Shown here in pieces: positions 35,301 through 43,400 of a stretch of DNA of 64,000 nucleotides. The notes under the pieces are model-generated. The model saw only the letters and a list, made by a program, of their open reading frames with translations. It ran no database searches and was not told where the DNA came from. The translations under genes and the position numbers were made by a program. The DNA is from Odontocerum albicorne (lineage: Eukaryota; Arthropoda; Insecta; Trichoptera; Odontoceridae), in contig OX463859.1 of NCBI GenBank assembly GCA_949825065.1, positions 11,681,606-11,745,605 of the forward strand. Direction: 5' to 3'. Each line of letters begins with the position of its first letter. The first letter of the stretch is position 1.

Positions 35301-38300
35301 TTGAAAGGGAGTGATAAGAGCAGAATAAATGTGGTAGAAATACATGCCTTGCGTAGAATAACCGGTATTGTCATGTTTGATAGTGTAAGAAATTATTGAT
35401 AAAGGATAACTGTTGGAGATGGATGAGAAATGAAGGAATCTTGAGATGATTGGCCACATTGAGAAAATGAGTTGCGGATGACTTTATTAGGAGGCAGAGG
35501 TAGATCGAGAAAATAGTGAATGGAGATTATTTGAACAATTAACTAAAGTAAGAAGTGTGAGAAACAGGACATGTATGATATATGGACATGGGGAGAACTG
35601 TGTGCATGGATAAAAGTTATTGAGATATGTTCTCTCTGCTTACCTAAAAACGACATGGCGTGATGGCATATATGTAAGAACCTAGCTATACGCAGCAGCC
35701 TTATGGGACCACTTAGTAAATAAAATAGTTTCAGGGGGATGTTGAAGTCATGGATGTGAAAAATTTATTTTTCCCATCCACGTTTCACTCCCATACTTCA
35801 AGGCTTAGTTTGAATATTTGTCTTTTGATGCCCCATTAACGTTGTTTTTTTTTACAACTCGACTTTCAATATCTCGTTCCACCTTTCCATTATCTGAGAT
35901 CATACTTCCCACATAGCAATTTGTCAACTCATTCTAATTCACAGGAAAATTGCATTAACTTGCCATTTTATTCTTTTTAATTTTATTTACTTAAATAAAT
36001 GGTACAATGTACCTTATAATAAATATAAAAGAGTCAGTAGTGAGTGTTCAACACATTAAGAACACATGTACAATTTTTTTAAATAGTTACAACAAAAATA
36101 ATCAGAAATTAACAGACGCATACAACTGTACAGAATCACATATTACCAACACAATACGTGACCGTCGACAGGCGCACAGTTCACACTGTGTCACGTCAGG
36201 TGTCACTCTTGACATCAGTGTGAAAGGGGAACATAAATATACATAAGCAAAAAATCAAAATTCTCATACTCCAAGCACAATAATCGTCCTCACAACACTC
36301 AATGTCTGAAGATAAGAAAAAAAATACAAACACACAGATAAATCATTGAAAAACAAAATATAAAGGACGGAAACAGGTGCAACTTCACAAATCTTTTTTA
36401 GTACGTGGAAAAAAACGTACGAAAATATATATAAAAAAAACCGAATATATTTAATTATAAAGCAATTCAAAAAGGTCCTCGAAAGACACGCGGGATTCCA
36501 TTTCAAGGCTCGGATATTTGTATGTGCATTTTCAAGACACTCCTTGTACGTCAACAAACTAACTTCAAAAACGTCCGAGACTGCAGCGTGCTCGATTCCG
36601 ATCCTATATAATCTAAGAATCTATAATTTTCACATAGAAATGTGTCTTGCAGCCTAGTAATTCTCGTCGGAACTTGAATGCTAATCAATTTCAGGGGTTT
36701 CGGATTATCAATCATTCTCTGGTAATTTTTGTCGGAACTTGAATGCTAATCAATTTCAGGAGTTTCGGAAAATCAATAATTCACTGGTAATTTTTGTCAG
36801 AACTTGAATGCTAATCAATTTCAGGAGTTTCGGGAAATCAATAATTCACTGGTAATTCTTGTAGGAACTTGAATGCTAATTTTAGGAGGAGTAAATCTAT
36901 AATTTTCACTTAGAAATGTTTCCTGCAGCCTAGTAATTCTCGTCGGAACTTGAATGCTAATCAATTTCAGGGGTTTCGGAAAATCAATAATTCTCTGGTA
37001 ATTTTTGTCAGAACTTGAATGCTAATCAATTTCAGGAGTTTCGGGAAATCAATAATTCACTGGTAATTCTTGTTGGAACTTGAATGCTAATTTCAAGAGT
37101 TTCAAAAAATCAATAATTCACTGGTAATTTTTGTCGGAACTTGAATGCTAGACAATTCCAGGAGTTTCGGATAATCAATCATTTACTGGGAAGAAGTCAA
37201 GCATCTTACCAACTAGGCCACATAGGTCACATCATAATAAAGCTTGCATTGATACTGGCAAACGAAATAACAATTGTATAACTTGTTACCTGTTGTTTTT
37301 ATTGTCTGGTTACCTTAATGATTAGCATATAACATCGCAATATGTTGAAATTATTCATATTCTGACAACAATGATTGTATCCATTTTGAAATACAAATAC
37401 AATTCAATATCAATAAAAAGACACGTCTTTTTTTCAAGTATGAAGTAAACAAAAACATTAAAACTAAACAAAAGGTCTTAAAGGCTCTAATAATTATTAT
37501 TTATTTATTTTATAATACATTTGATACAGGTTTAACTCAATTACATCAAATAAAAAGTAAAAAAAATATTATTAAAAGTCTAAATATAGCATAATAACGA
37601 CGGAAACAATATTACTCATGGTTTGATGTGAAGTGACTCAGCTATACCTACAAAGTATCCAACAAGATGTGAAAGATATCGATATCAGAAAATTCATTCA
37701 ACATGGTCATTCCATTTGTGATAGTGATGCTTTTAATAGCCCAATTCGTGAATACGACATCGAAAAGAATCTTAATTCACAATGTAGTAAATAATTGTCC
37801 GGTACATTAAATGAAAGTTTTGTAAATTAACAAAGAGTTTGCTATTTTTCCTGATGATGGACAGAGGTATATTTTTTCAAAGAAATATTCAGGATTCAGT
37901 GCAAACTGGACATTCTACACTCTTAAATTAAGAAACCGGTGACATATTGAAGTAGGTGGATTCTGGAGGTCAAAACCAACATGGGACTGTATAATTCGAA
38001 ATGCATAAAAAAAATGTTTATTTGATATAAAGGAATTTTCAAATTACATACTCAAACTTGGTGATATCGATATGACCTTGAATGTAAACTGTTGAGCTGG
38101 ATGGGAAAATATAACCAATTTTCTAGATTGCTCATTTATAGATGACATTCTATAGAGTTTTAGAAATGGCATACTAGGCGCGTCCAGAAAGTAAAGAACG
38201 ATTGCGCACCACGCCCTGCGCCGATCCTCCACCACCGCGATCGTATGCGCACGTTAGCTCCTTCTCTCTCTTCAGTGCGAGCCGAGTTTTGTTGCTGAAC

Positions 38301-41300
38301 GGTTGTACGTCTTTGTTCTGTAACCTTTCAAAATGGCTGCACCCATCGAAAATCCCGCCAAATGTGAAGTACGTAGTGTCATTCGTTTTCTGAATGCACA
38401 AAATATTCGGCCTATCGAAATTTATAGGCAATTTTAAGCGAAATACATGAATCTTTCCCACAAATTTCACGATTGCTCCTACATGAAATATGACAGAGCA
38501 CCTTGGCTACAAAAAAACGTGTGCTCGGAAAAGAAAAACCGAATCTCAACACCAGAAAAGTGATGGCAACAGTTTTTTGGGACTTAAAGGGTTTGATCCA
38601 CATGGAGTTTGTGCCAAAAGGACACATAATAAATTCTAGAGGCCTATTGTGAAACTCTTCAACGCCTTAGACGCGCCATCCAAAACAAGAGACGTGGAAT
38701 GTTGTCGGGAAAGGTGGTTTTGATTCATGACAATGCGCGGCCTCATGCATCAGCACGAACACAGCGAGAACTTCAACGTCTTAAGTGGGAAATATTTGAA
38801 CATCCTCCTTACAGCCCTGACTTGGCACAGTGATTTTCACTTATTCCCGAAACTAAAGGAATTTTTGAGTGGAAAACAGTTCGCAAACGATGAAGACCTC
38901 AAACAAGAAGTGACATCCTGGCTCAAATCTTTGGCGGTAGAAAAGTATAACATCGGAATTGAAAAGTTGGTTCCACGTTACAATAAATGCCTTGACAGCT
39001 ATGGCGACTACATTGAAAAATAGAGTAAGGTACTGTGATTTTGTAAATAAAGTTTTTGTTGATATCTTTCGTTTTTATTTAGTTATGCCAAAACATTCTT
39101 TACTTTCTGGACAACTCACGTACATACGAATAATCATGCTGTCTCCCCGTCAGGATAGGCCGAAAGTACAGACTGCAGGATTTTCCTATTGCGACACACA
39201 TTTTTCGGCTCTTCTACATCCATAAACCTTTTCATACAAATCCTACGATTTCTCTGACCTTTTGCATAGAAAAGTGTAAAAGGAAAAGTAAATGATTTAA
39301 AGGAAGAACTTTAATTTTTATTTCTTTATTTACATTAATTATCTTTAATAATTTTCTAGGGTTACATCCTTACATTTTTACTAGAACAAGCCATATATTG
39401 ATAAACTTAAGATTATTATATGGGTGAATAATGAAAGATTGGAGCACGTTTAGGAATTCTGCCATTTGGGTAGTATTTTCTCAGGTGATGGAAGAGTTAG
39501 TAGGGATATCGAACGGCATATAGCGTTAGGCCACAAATTCAATGGGGTACTAAAACATATATACTGGAACCGGACTGTACTTTATCAAAATCAGCTAAGA
39601 AGATAGTCCATAATAGTATTTTGGTGCCAACTTTGATGTATGGGAGTGAAACATGGATGTGGAAAAAGACTGAGAGAAGTCGAATAAATGCTGTGGAAAT
39701 GCGTGCACTGAGAAGAATACATGAAGTGATAATATGTGATAGAATACGGAATGAAGTGATAAGGGATGAATATAACCTTAAGGCTGATGTGTTAAGTAAT
39801 ATGAAGAAGAGCACGCTGAGATGGTTTGGGCATGTGGAACAAATGAATAAAGAAAGACTAACAAAATAGATAAATAGTGCAAATGTGAGTGGAAGGCGTG
39901 TGAGAGGAAGACTAAGGAAAGTACAGTTGGATCAAGTGAATGATATTCTGAAAGAAGAAAACTTAGTCACAGTAATTGTGGAAGTTGTATGAAAAGGTGT
40001 ATGGATGTAGAAGAAGCTAAGGACGTGTGTCGAGACAGGAAAGTTTGGCACTCTGTTCTCTCTGCCTATTCTGACAGGAAAATGGTAAGAAGGTATGTAC
40101 AGTACCCGGTGGTAAGTAATACACATTGTTTGTAGAGCCTCGTCTCTGTCGCACGATGCGCTAACAGTCCGGTCCGGTAACGACTGACAAATCGCGATGG
40201 AACACGTGTATGAATGACAGACGAGACTCTACAAATGATGTGTATTACTTACCGCTGGGTACTGTATGTATGCAAAATATGATTCATTTGATAGACCCAT
40301 ACTTTTATTGGCTTTCCTCTCTCACACTTTACACTGACATTCGCACTGTATATTTGTTTTGATAGTCTTTTTTCATTCATTCATTCTACATACCTAAACT
40401 TAATACATCGGCCTTAAGTTCACATTCAACTCTTATCAATAATAGCTTGTGTATGCCGTGGTGTATTTTTGTATCTTTTGATCACATTTTCATATATATC
40501 ATGTTAATGTTTATACTTTATAACATGTGTTATAACATTGATGCGCAATATTTTTTTTTACATATATCATATTAATGGTCGTTATCGATTAATTCATCGT
40601 AAGAAAATAAAATAAAACTAATCACTTCATTCCTTACTCTATCATACATTGTCACCCTTAGTCATACATTGTTATTCTTCTCACTGTACACATTTCTACA
40701 GAATTTATTTAGCTCCTTTCAGTCTTTTTCCACGTCCACGTTTGCCATGTTTATATATCAAAGTTGGCACTAGAATGTGTTGTGGATCTTAGCAAATTTT
40801 GATACTGTCAGGTTCGGGTATATTTATTTTAGTGCCACATTGACTTTGTTTCCTATCGCTACACGTCGCTCAATATTTCACATAACTTCATCACCTGAGA
40901 GAATACAACCTAAATAGCAAAATTAATGGCTTAGCACCTTTCAAAAATATAAACGAAAGCCCTCATGATTTTGGTCATTAAAAAATTATTTACTATGTTC
41001 ATTTTAAGAGGTTCATTGTAGCAGTGAAGATTAGAGCAGTGGTTTCCAAACTTTATGTTACTATGCCTCCCTTTAAAGACAATCTTATCGTGGCGCCTCC
41101 CCCCCATTTTATAAAATAATACACACATTTTAAATGGTAAAAAATGTATTAATACTCGTACCCAAAATAAAGACAGAATAATAACAAGGTTTTACTATAT
41201 ATACGAGTATATATATTCACTTTTAAATTAATTTGTTTTTAATGCAATGGATGCGCTTGTTTATTAGCACAAAGTTTATAAATTCTAGGTGTTATTGAGA

Positions 41301-43212
41301 GTGCTACTCTTAGCTCTTTTTCTACTACTAAACGGGCTCAATATTTGGATTTCATTGCAGCTAATGCAGAAAATCCCGTTTCCCATAAATATGATGTTAC
41401 GAATGGCAGCAGTACTTGCATTGCTTTGCTTGACAAAGTATTATATTCTTCACTTCGATTCAACTAAAACTGAACTAGTGTTTCACTCAGAAAATTTTGT
41501 TTCAATGAAGTATCGCATTATGAAAGTTTAGTTATATGAGTATGTATATGTTTTTTTATTTATATATGTTATGTTATGAAAATTAAATTTCTGTTAAACT
41601 TTCCACGCCTCTTTTTGCATTAGTCCACGCCTCCCAGTTTGGAAAACACTGGATTAAAGCATATATATGTATTCTACTCACTGGTACCGAGAAATACACC
41701 ATTATGAATGTACCCACATTTTGAAATAATACACCGTCAGGCTCGTTCCAGGAGTTGTAAGTTGTCCAGCATTACCAGAAATATAAGCTTTAAATTTTAA
41801 ACTAGACTGTGTCAGCATAAATGTTCAATAACTCACACAACTGATTTTTCAGTCACTATGGTTTTTGGAATAACTTTATCTCTTCTGAACGGGACTGCTT
41901 TAAATATTGACATACACCACATAGTCAAAAATAAAAGAAAATTTCCTTCTAAAGATTGGGAACGGTGGAAAGTTCATGAACTTTATAACTCAATATTGAT
42001 AATTTGTAATCTGTAATATATAAATTTGTTTACATTTTTCTTCAAATATGTAAAAATTCAAAGAAATTGTAAATAGGCTAGGTCTATATATACAGACAGA
42101 ATAAATCTAAAAGATGAATAACAGCACACTTCGAGGGAAACACAGTAGGTGGGGAAATAAAAAAATTGGCCGACCACAAAGAAAATGTTGATTTTAATAT
42201 AGTTTGACCACATTGAGAGAATGAGTTGTAAAATATGAACGAAACAAACATATATTTCAGAAAGGAATGGAGAGCGAACAAGAGGTTGACTGAGGAAACA
42301 GTGACAATAGATAGTTAGATATATTTTAACTAAGGGGAAGGTATGAGAAACGAGTATTGATGTAGATTAAGCAAGAGGTTTGCATGGAGATCTGTTCTGT
42401 CTGTCTACCCCAAAAGGGGCATGGTGAAATTTTATGAGCGAGAAAGAGGTAGATCGAGAGTGGAAGGAAATAGTTGTGAGGAATATTAACGGAAGGAAAG
42501 GTAAGAAGAATGAGAAACAGTAGAATATATATGACAAGATGAATGGATGTGGATGAGACGAGAGCTGTGTGTATGGATGGAAAGAGCTAAAATCTATCCT
42601 CTCGGCCTAGCCCAAAAGGGGCATTGCGTGATATTTAAGTGAATTTTGCTGGTTTCTGTTTCAGAACAGGCAATGAGCCTAGTGAAACTGCTAATATATA
42701 CCGTTTATCTTGTGCAAAAAATTGTGTAAACATAAAAAAATTAAGGTAATAAGTGCGCCTTTGACGTTGTTTTCTGCAGCAATAGTCAAGACTGATATTA
42801 CAGTAAAAAAAAACACAATGGGGAAGCAAAATTAAATAATTTCACATACCGCTGAATTCCAAATCGCTCCGCTTTTGGATTGTTCGTCTGGCGTTATCCT
42901 TACATGTTTAGGCGTCACAATTGTGCTACCGGTCAGATCCCAGAACGGTATTGATATCCCGATACCTTGAAATGCAAAAACACACGTAACATCAGATAAA
43001 ATTACCTTCAAAACGGTCGCTTGCTCAATTGTCAAGAGCAGATATAATCGTATTCCGAGAGATGTTTAATTGTTATTAATCTCACCTTGATACGGCTTTG
43101 TAAGGGAATGTTCTCGTTTTTGATAATCTTTCGTATTCCATTGCGCTTCGATTCCTATTATTGAAAATATTAAAATTACGTATTTGAACGAGTTTTTACT
43201 AATTTTAAACAT
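20152..43212 (-). CDS. VIP36/LMAN2-type L-type lectin cargo receptor (six exons)
   Basis: Joined exons 43212-43086, 42965-42850, 25902-25705, 25132-24970, 22296-22130 and 20367-20152 total 987 nt, a 328-residue protein (human VIP36 is about 356). Family role: binds high-mannose N-glycans of secretory glycoproteins with Ca2+ and cycles between ER, intermediate compartment and Golgi. Seen here: signal peptide at residues 1-23; lectin domain about 35-255 with GDG (D106), LDTYSN (D137, Y139, N141), YDHDRDG (H166, D169) and TGDLSDNHD (G236-L238), matching the known sugar- and Ca-binding positions; a Cys pair C178/C215; a sequon at N159; a stalk; a transmembrane segment about 291-316; and a short cytosolic tail ending KRFY, as in VIP36. 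All five introns are GT-AG and every junction is in phase. The start is the only ATG before the signal peptide. It looks intact and functional. ERGIC-53 is less likely because the tail is not KKFF. Confidence 0.97.
20560..20760 (+). pseudogene. LINE remnant in lectin intron 5
   Basis: Shows RMSEY-like and [16 protein letters not shown] codons, the GRGRP-x-x-x-W motif at the C terminus of RTE/CR1-type reverse transcriptases. Short and frameshifted. Confidence 0.55.
21590..21865. repeat. Degenerate tandem array built on TATGGATCCAATATAG
   Basis: About seven imperfect units of roughly 35-50 bp, with TATGGATCCAATATAG alternating with AGATCTAATATGGTTGTT. The array lies in lectin intron 5. Confidence 0.85.
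22130..22296 (-). CDS. Lectin exon 5
   Basis: Completes codon 202 and encodes residues 203-257: [15 protein letters not shown] (C215), [20 protein letters not shown] and [13 protein letters not shown]. Contains the conserved GDL sugar-contact loop. Acceptor TTTCAG|TG, donor GAT|GTGAGT. Confidence 0.97.
22600..22800. mobile_element. SINE-like repeat (family 2), decayed
   Basis: GGTGTGCTCCGATCGTCTCA, then CACGGCTTCACTTTTCAAAT and TTGAAATAACGAGGGAA match the body of the longer copy at 55275-55655. The tRNA-like head is absent. Confidence 0.6.
22801..23890. other. No confident feature (lectin intron 4)
   Basis: About 1.1 kb of AT-rich intronic sequence. Some stretches (23090-23200, 23700-23790) have the texture of LINE tails, but I could not match them to the better copies. 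Confidence 0.35.
23905..24055. mobile_element. SINE-like repeat (family 2), fragment
   Basis: CACTTCAGTGTGCTATAAGA, CCCCGGTTTCACTTTCCAAA and ACGAGGGAATCCTCAACTAA match family 2, in lectin intron 4. Confidence 0.6.
24056..24145 (+). mobile_element. SINE head remnant
   Basis: CAGACAACTAGTTGGTGAGA has an A-box-like core and GGGTTTGATTGCCATTGG a decayed B box. No body. Confidence 0.5.
24235..24935 (+). pseudogene. LINE C-terminal remnant, split by a Tc1-like MITE
   Basis: Reads [13 protein letters not shown] codons, an RR-x-D block and the tail [34 protein letters not shown]. This is the same module as 39400-40098. The MITE at 24413-24579 interrupts it between two conserved blocks, and the LINE resumes on the far side. 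Confidence 0.8.
24413..24579. mobile_element. Tc1-like palindromic MITE, copy B
   Basis: CAGTACCCGGCGGTAAGTAA and its inverted copy bound 167 bp, with TA at 24411-24412 and 24580-24581. The inner arms GTAGAGCGTCGTCTCTGTC are also inverted. The target was a LINE fragment. Confidence 0.93.
24970..25132 (-). CDS. Lectin exon 4
   Basis: Residues 148-201 plus one base: [19 protein letters not shown] with the sequon N159-G-T and H166, then [10 protein letters not shown] (C178) and [11 protein letters not shown]. Acceptor TTTCAG|CAC, donor CTG|GTGAGT. Confidence 0.97.
25290..25400 (-). pseudogene. LINE fragment in lectin intron 3
   Basis: Reverse complement of the block at 30770-30870 (the [17 protein letters not shown] part of a reverse transcriptase). 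Very short; it lies next to the minisatellite. Confidence 0.45.
25401..25660. repeat. Minisatellite in lectin intron 3
   Basis: CTGTAATTCATCACACATTC and ATTTCTATGTCACTCATTGA recur five times with starts near 25401, 25446, 25499, 25549 and 25600 (units 45-53 bp, length-variable). It fills nearly half of the 572-bp intron. The long open frame across it is an artefact of the repeat. Confidence 0.93.
25705..25902 (-). CDS. Lectin exon 3 (sugar/Ca core)
   Basis: Residues 82-147, from [17 protein letters not shown] to SNHNGAHN. It holds [11 protein letters not shown] and [10 protein letters not shown], with the Asp, Tyr and Asn that bind mannose and calcium in the family. Acceptor TTCCAG|CC, donor AAT|GTAAGA. 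Codon use is GC-richer than the surroundings. Confidence 0.97.
26033..26115 (+). mobile_element. SINE head remnant
   Basis: GACAGCCTCCATGGCCTAGT and GGTTGCAGGTTAGATTCTCA mark the A and B boxes of family 1; the body is lost after GGAACACAG. Confidence 0.65.
26427..26646. mobile_element. Foldback MITE with long inverted arms
   Basis: TATAGTTCGGAAATTCTAGG at the left is repeated inverted at the right; arms of about 65 bp (including GAGTCCTGTGACAGCTCACA) differ at few positions. TA occurs at both ends. The spacer of about 90 bp is AT-rich. No coding capacity. Confidence 0.88.
26647..27074. other. No recognisable feature
   Basis: About 430 bp of intronic sequence without a supported element. Confidence 0.4.
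27075..28475 (+). pseudogene. LINE reverse transcriptase remnant, split by a second LINE
   Basis: The first part (27075-27285) reads [16 protein letters not shown], [19 protein letters not shown]. The second (28110-28475) continues with [28 protein letters not shown] and [11 protein letters not shown]. The two are consecutive blocks of one endonuclease/RT polyprotein, separated by an 0.8-kb minus-strand insertion. Frameshifts and stops are present. Confidence 0.8.
27287..28108 (-). pseudogene. Jockey/CR1-type LINE 3' end, inserted
   Basis: Reads [79 protein letters not shown] and further on [16 protein letters not shown]. This is the thumb region and C terminus of a jockey-like reverse transcriptase. 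The A-run at its 3' end is the T-run at 27289-27298 on the plus strand. It is 5' truncated, as expected of LINE integration, and the first 120 or so codons are still open. Confidence 0.88.
28495..28665 (+). mobile_element. SINE with a different tRNA-like head (family 3)
   Basis: GGCTGTAGTATAACAGTTAACATTC (A-box part) and CAGGTTCGATTCCTGG (perfect B box with stem) form a tRNA-like head distinct from family 1. The body CTTCCAGACTGATTTTACTC is shared with family 1. A minus-strand relative is at 47165-47345. Confidence 0.65.
29217..30483 (-). mobile_element. Mariner element, nearly intact
   Basis: Termini GTTCGGTCCGTTT... and the inverted copy AAACGGACCGAAC bound 1267 bp, flanked by TA at 29215-29216 and 30484-30485. 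This is the best preserved transposon of the window, inserted inside the Harbinger MITE. Confidence 0.96.
29278..30347 (-). pseudogene. Mariner transposase with one stop and one frameshift
   Basis: N-terminal part (30323-29985): [23 protein letters not shown] with [20 protein letters not shown] and [20 protein letters not shown]. An in-frame TAA follows at the RMI codons, and a one-base shift occurs near the A-run at 29895. The catalytic part (29922-29278) is open: [46 protein letters not shown] and [15 protein letters not shown]. Second and third Asp are 34 residues apart. The first motif reads TRDEKW rather than TGDEKW. It ends [15 protein letters not shown]. Few lesions imply recent insertion. 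Confidence 0.94.
30765..31525 (+). pseudogene. LINE (RTE/CR1-type) reverse transcriptase remnant
   Basis: Has an [14 protein letters not shown] block, then [18 protein letters not shown] decayed codons, [32 protein letters not shown] and the tail to GGCATGATAGCACGTATGTA. Same family as 39400-40098; frameshifted throughout. Confidence 0.75.
31540..31795 (+). pseudogene. Second LINE-family C-terminal remnant
   Basis: Reads [38 protein letters not shown] and MANDRVKYR, the same module as 46433-46825. It lies back to back with the minus-strand LINE that starts at 31800. Confidence 0.7.
32371..33640 (+). mobile_element. Mariner element inside a LINE
   Basis: Termini CCAGGTCTGTACCTATGAAA and the inverted TTTCATATTTACAGACCTGA, with TA at 32369-32370 and 33641-33642; 1270 bp. 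It carries a broken transposase. Confidence 0.94.
32540..33564 (+). pseudogene. Broken mariner transposase
   Basis: An early start ([14 protein letters not shown]) meets a stop. The main N-terminal frame then reads [60 protein letters not shown] and [13 protein letters not shown]. The catalytic region shows VTGMKNGY where VTGDEKW is expected (frameshift), then [18 protein letters not shown], a TGA at 33238, [10 protein letters not shown] and [17 protein letters not shown]. It ends near ASDGQYFE. Related to the transposase at 29278-30347. Confidence 0.92.
33903..34540. mobile_element. piggyBac-like MITE, 638 bp, copy 1
   Basis: Begins TTAACCCTTCCCTTACGG and ends GGGAAGGAAAGGTTAA, so the termini are imperfectly inverted and carry TTAA. 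Outer parts are AT-rich; the centre (34090-34320) is GC-rich. An inverted copy about 85-90% alike by eye is at 52527-53171. Confidence 0.85.
34765..34880 (+). pseudogene. Tc/IS630-type transposase fragment
   Basis: Reads [20 protein letters not shown] and [10 protein letters not shown], the block after the third catalytic residue in DDE_3-type transposases (usually DFFLWGYLK). Related to the element at 61611-62512. Only about 35 codons remain. Confidence 0.7.
34920..35205 (-). pseudogene. LINE C-terminal remnant
   Basis: Reverse complement of the 39400-40098 module, covering the [11 protein letters not shown] to MKK part and the region upstream. Many indels. Confidence 0.65.
35240..35665 (+). 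pseudogene. LINE C-terminal remnant (related subfamily)
   Basis: [36 protein letters not shown], then decayed blocks and the tail NGVMAYM-like codons. Closer to the copies at 5390 and 42080 than to 39400. Confidence 0.7.
35666..36590. other. No confident feature
   Basis: AT-rich intronic sequence. 35750-35900 resembles LINE sequence on the minus strand (TTCACTCCCATACTTCAAGG), but too weakly to place. Confidence 0.35.
36600..37190. repeat. 65-bp tandem array with higher-order structure
   Basis: GGAACTTGAATGCTAATCAA followed by TTTCAGGAGTTTCGG and AATTCACTGGTAATT repeats with starts near 36671, 36736, 36801, 36866, 36947, 37013, 37078 and 37138. A rarer module (TTTCACATAGAAATG, TGCAGCCTAGTAATTCTCG) precedes the first and fifth units, so a block of about 280 bp is itself duplicated. 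It lies in lectin intron 2. Confidence 0.95.
37197..37232 (-). mobile_element. SINE head fragment
   Basis: Reverse complement reads GACCTATGTGGCCTAGTTGG, the A box of family 1, directly after the 65-bp array. Confidence 0.5.
37233..38174. other. No recognisable feature
   Basis: About 940 bp of intronic AT-rich sequence without a supported element. Confidence 0.4.
38177..39120 (+). mobile_element. Internally deleted mariner-type element
   Basis: GTCCAGAAAGTAAAGAAC near the left end and its inverted copy near the right, with TA at 38175-38176 and 39121-39122. At 944 bp it lacks roughly a third of a complete element. Confidence 0.9.
38333..39022 (+). pseudogene. Deleted and frameshifted mariner transposase
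   Basis: Starts [20 protein letters not shown] and continues [14 protein letters not shown] to a stop at 38437. The DNA-binding/catalytic junction is deleted near 38490-38515. Further blocks in shifting frames: [17 protein letters not shown], [17 protein letters not shown] (38728 on) and [20 protein letters not shown], then [19 protein letters not shown]. The last catalytic Asp region ([10 protein letters not shown]) runs into a frame change. Inactive. Confidence 0.88.
39125..39300 (-). pseudogene. Short LINE tail fragment
   Basis: Reverse complement of the CMDVEE tail of the LINE family, with GTCGCAATAGGAAAATCCTG. No ORF. Confidence 0.5.
39400..40098 (+). pseudogene. LINE (RTE/CR1-type) C-terminal module, best preserved copy
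   Basis: At 39621-39869 an open stretch reads [52 protein letters not shown] and [20 protein letters not shown], then a stop. Past it come [20 protein letters not shown] and a [16 protein letters not shown] tail. This is the region after the RT thumb in non-LTR elements. At least ten decayed relatives lie in the window, so it is its most abundant LINE family. Confidence 0.85.
40100..40264. mobile_element. Tc1-like palindromic MITE, copy C
   Basis: CAGTACCCGGTGGTAAGTAA and its inverted copy bound 165 bp, flanked by TA (40098-40099, 40265-40266). The interior is over 90% like copy B, including GATGCGCTAACAGTCC. It inserted at the 3' tail of the LINE before it. Confidence 0.93.
40290..40925 (-). 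pseudogene. LINE C-terminal remnant, inverted
   Basis: Reverse complement of the 39400 module from the tail (40290) back to the RT region. It faces the plus-strand copy on the other side of the Tc1-like MITE. Confidence 0.65.
41038..41652. mobile_element. hAT-like non-autonomous element (615 bp)
   Basis: Starts CAGTGGTTTCCAAACTTTATG and ends CCCAGTTTGGAAAACACTG, imperfect hAT-type inverted repeats. The flanking octamers GATTAGAG and GATTAAAG differ at one base, as an 8-bp target duplication should. An 80-codon open frame inside (41289-41531) matches nothing I recognise and is probably chance. Confidence 0.82.
42080..42640 (+). pseudogene. Two LINE C-terminal remnants in tandem
   Basis: Both parts end with a GGATGTGGATGAGACGAGAG-like tail and AAAAGGGGCAT. 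They belong to the subfamily of 5390 and 35240. Short fragments, heavily decayed. Confidence 0.65.
42850..42965 (-). CDS. Lectin exon 2
   Basis: Residues 43-81: [20 protein letters not shown] through [18 protein letters not shown], the first beta strands of the lectin fold. Acceptor TTTCAAG|GT, donor GCG|GTATGT. It is separated from exon 1 by only 120 bp. Confidence 0.96.
43086..43212 (-). CDS. Lectin exon 1 (signal peptide)
   Basis: Encodes residues 1-42 plus the first base of codon 43. MFKIS, then a hydrophobic run [11 protein letters not shown], then the mature start near EAQW; it ends EHSLTKPYQ, the VIP36 N-terminal motif. Donor AAG|GTGAG. Confidence 0.95.
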
Positions 43213-43400
43213 CTTTGACAGCTACGGAAAACACTTCCACTGACTAATTCTAGAAATATTGGCAGCCGATAGTTCGAAAAGCAAAAGGCAGGTTTACCAA
43301 ATCAACAACGTCATCGTGTTTGTCGATAATGTAGAAACCTGTACTGATAAGAAGAAATCTATTAAAAGGATATAATAGTATAAGCAACTTTAGTCTTTAT
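43213..43400 (-). promoter_or_regulatory. Probable lectin 5' UTR/promoter region
   Basis: Sequence directly upstream of the lectin ATG. No TATA box at a convincing distance. A TGACGT core (43308-43313, minus strand) could bind CREB/ATF-type factors, which would suit a secretory-pathway gene, but this is one six-base match. Confidence 0.25.

Larger units (their letters stand above)
25903..42849 (-). other. Intron 2 of the lectin gene (16.9 kb)
   Basis: Begins GTATGT at 42849 and ends TTCCAG at 25903. The other four introns are 0.12-2.7 kb. It holds at least three mariner-type elements, a Harbinger MITE, several LINEs, a piggyBac-like MITE, a hAT-like element and a 65-bp array, so it has clearly grown by insertion. 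Confidence 0.93.

Noticed and set aside
36600..37190. CRISPR-like spaced repeats
   Set aside because: Repeats are contiguous 65-bp tandem units with no unique spacers, in an animal intron.
41289..41531. 80-codon hydrophobic open frame
   Set aside because: Inside a hAT-like element, no signal of a known family, and the hydrophobicity is expected from T-rich sequence.
43308..43313. ATF6/CREB site as a firm regulatory call
   Set aside because: A six-base core is too short to claim; kept only as a low-confidence note.
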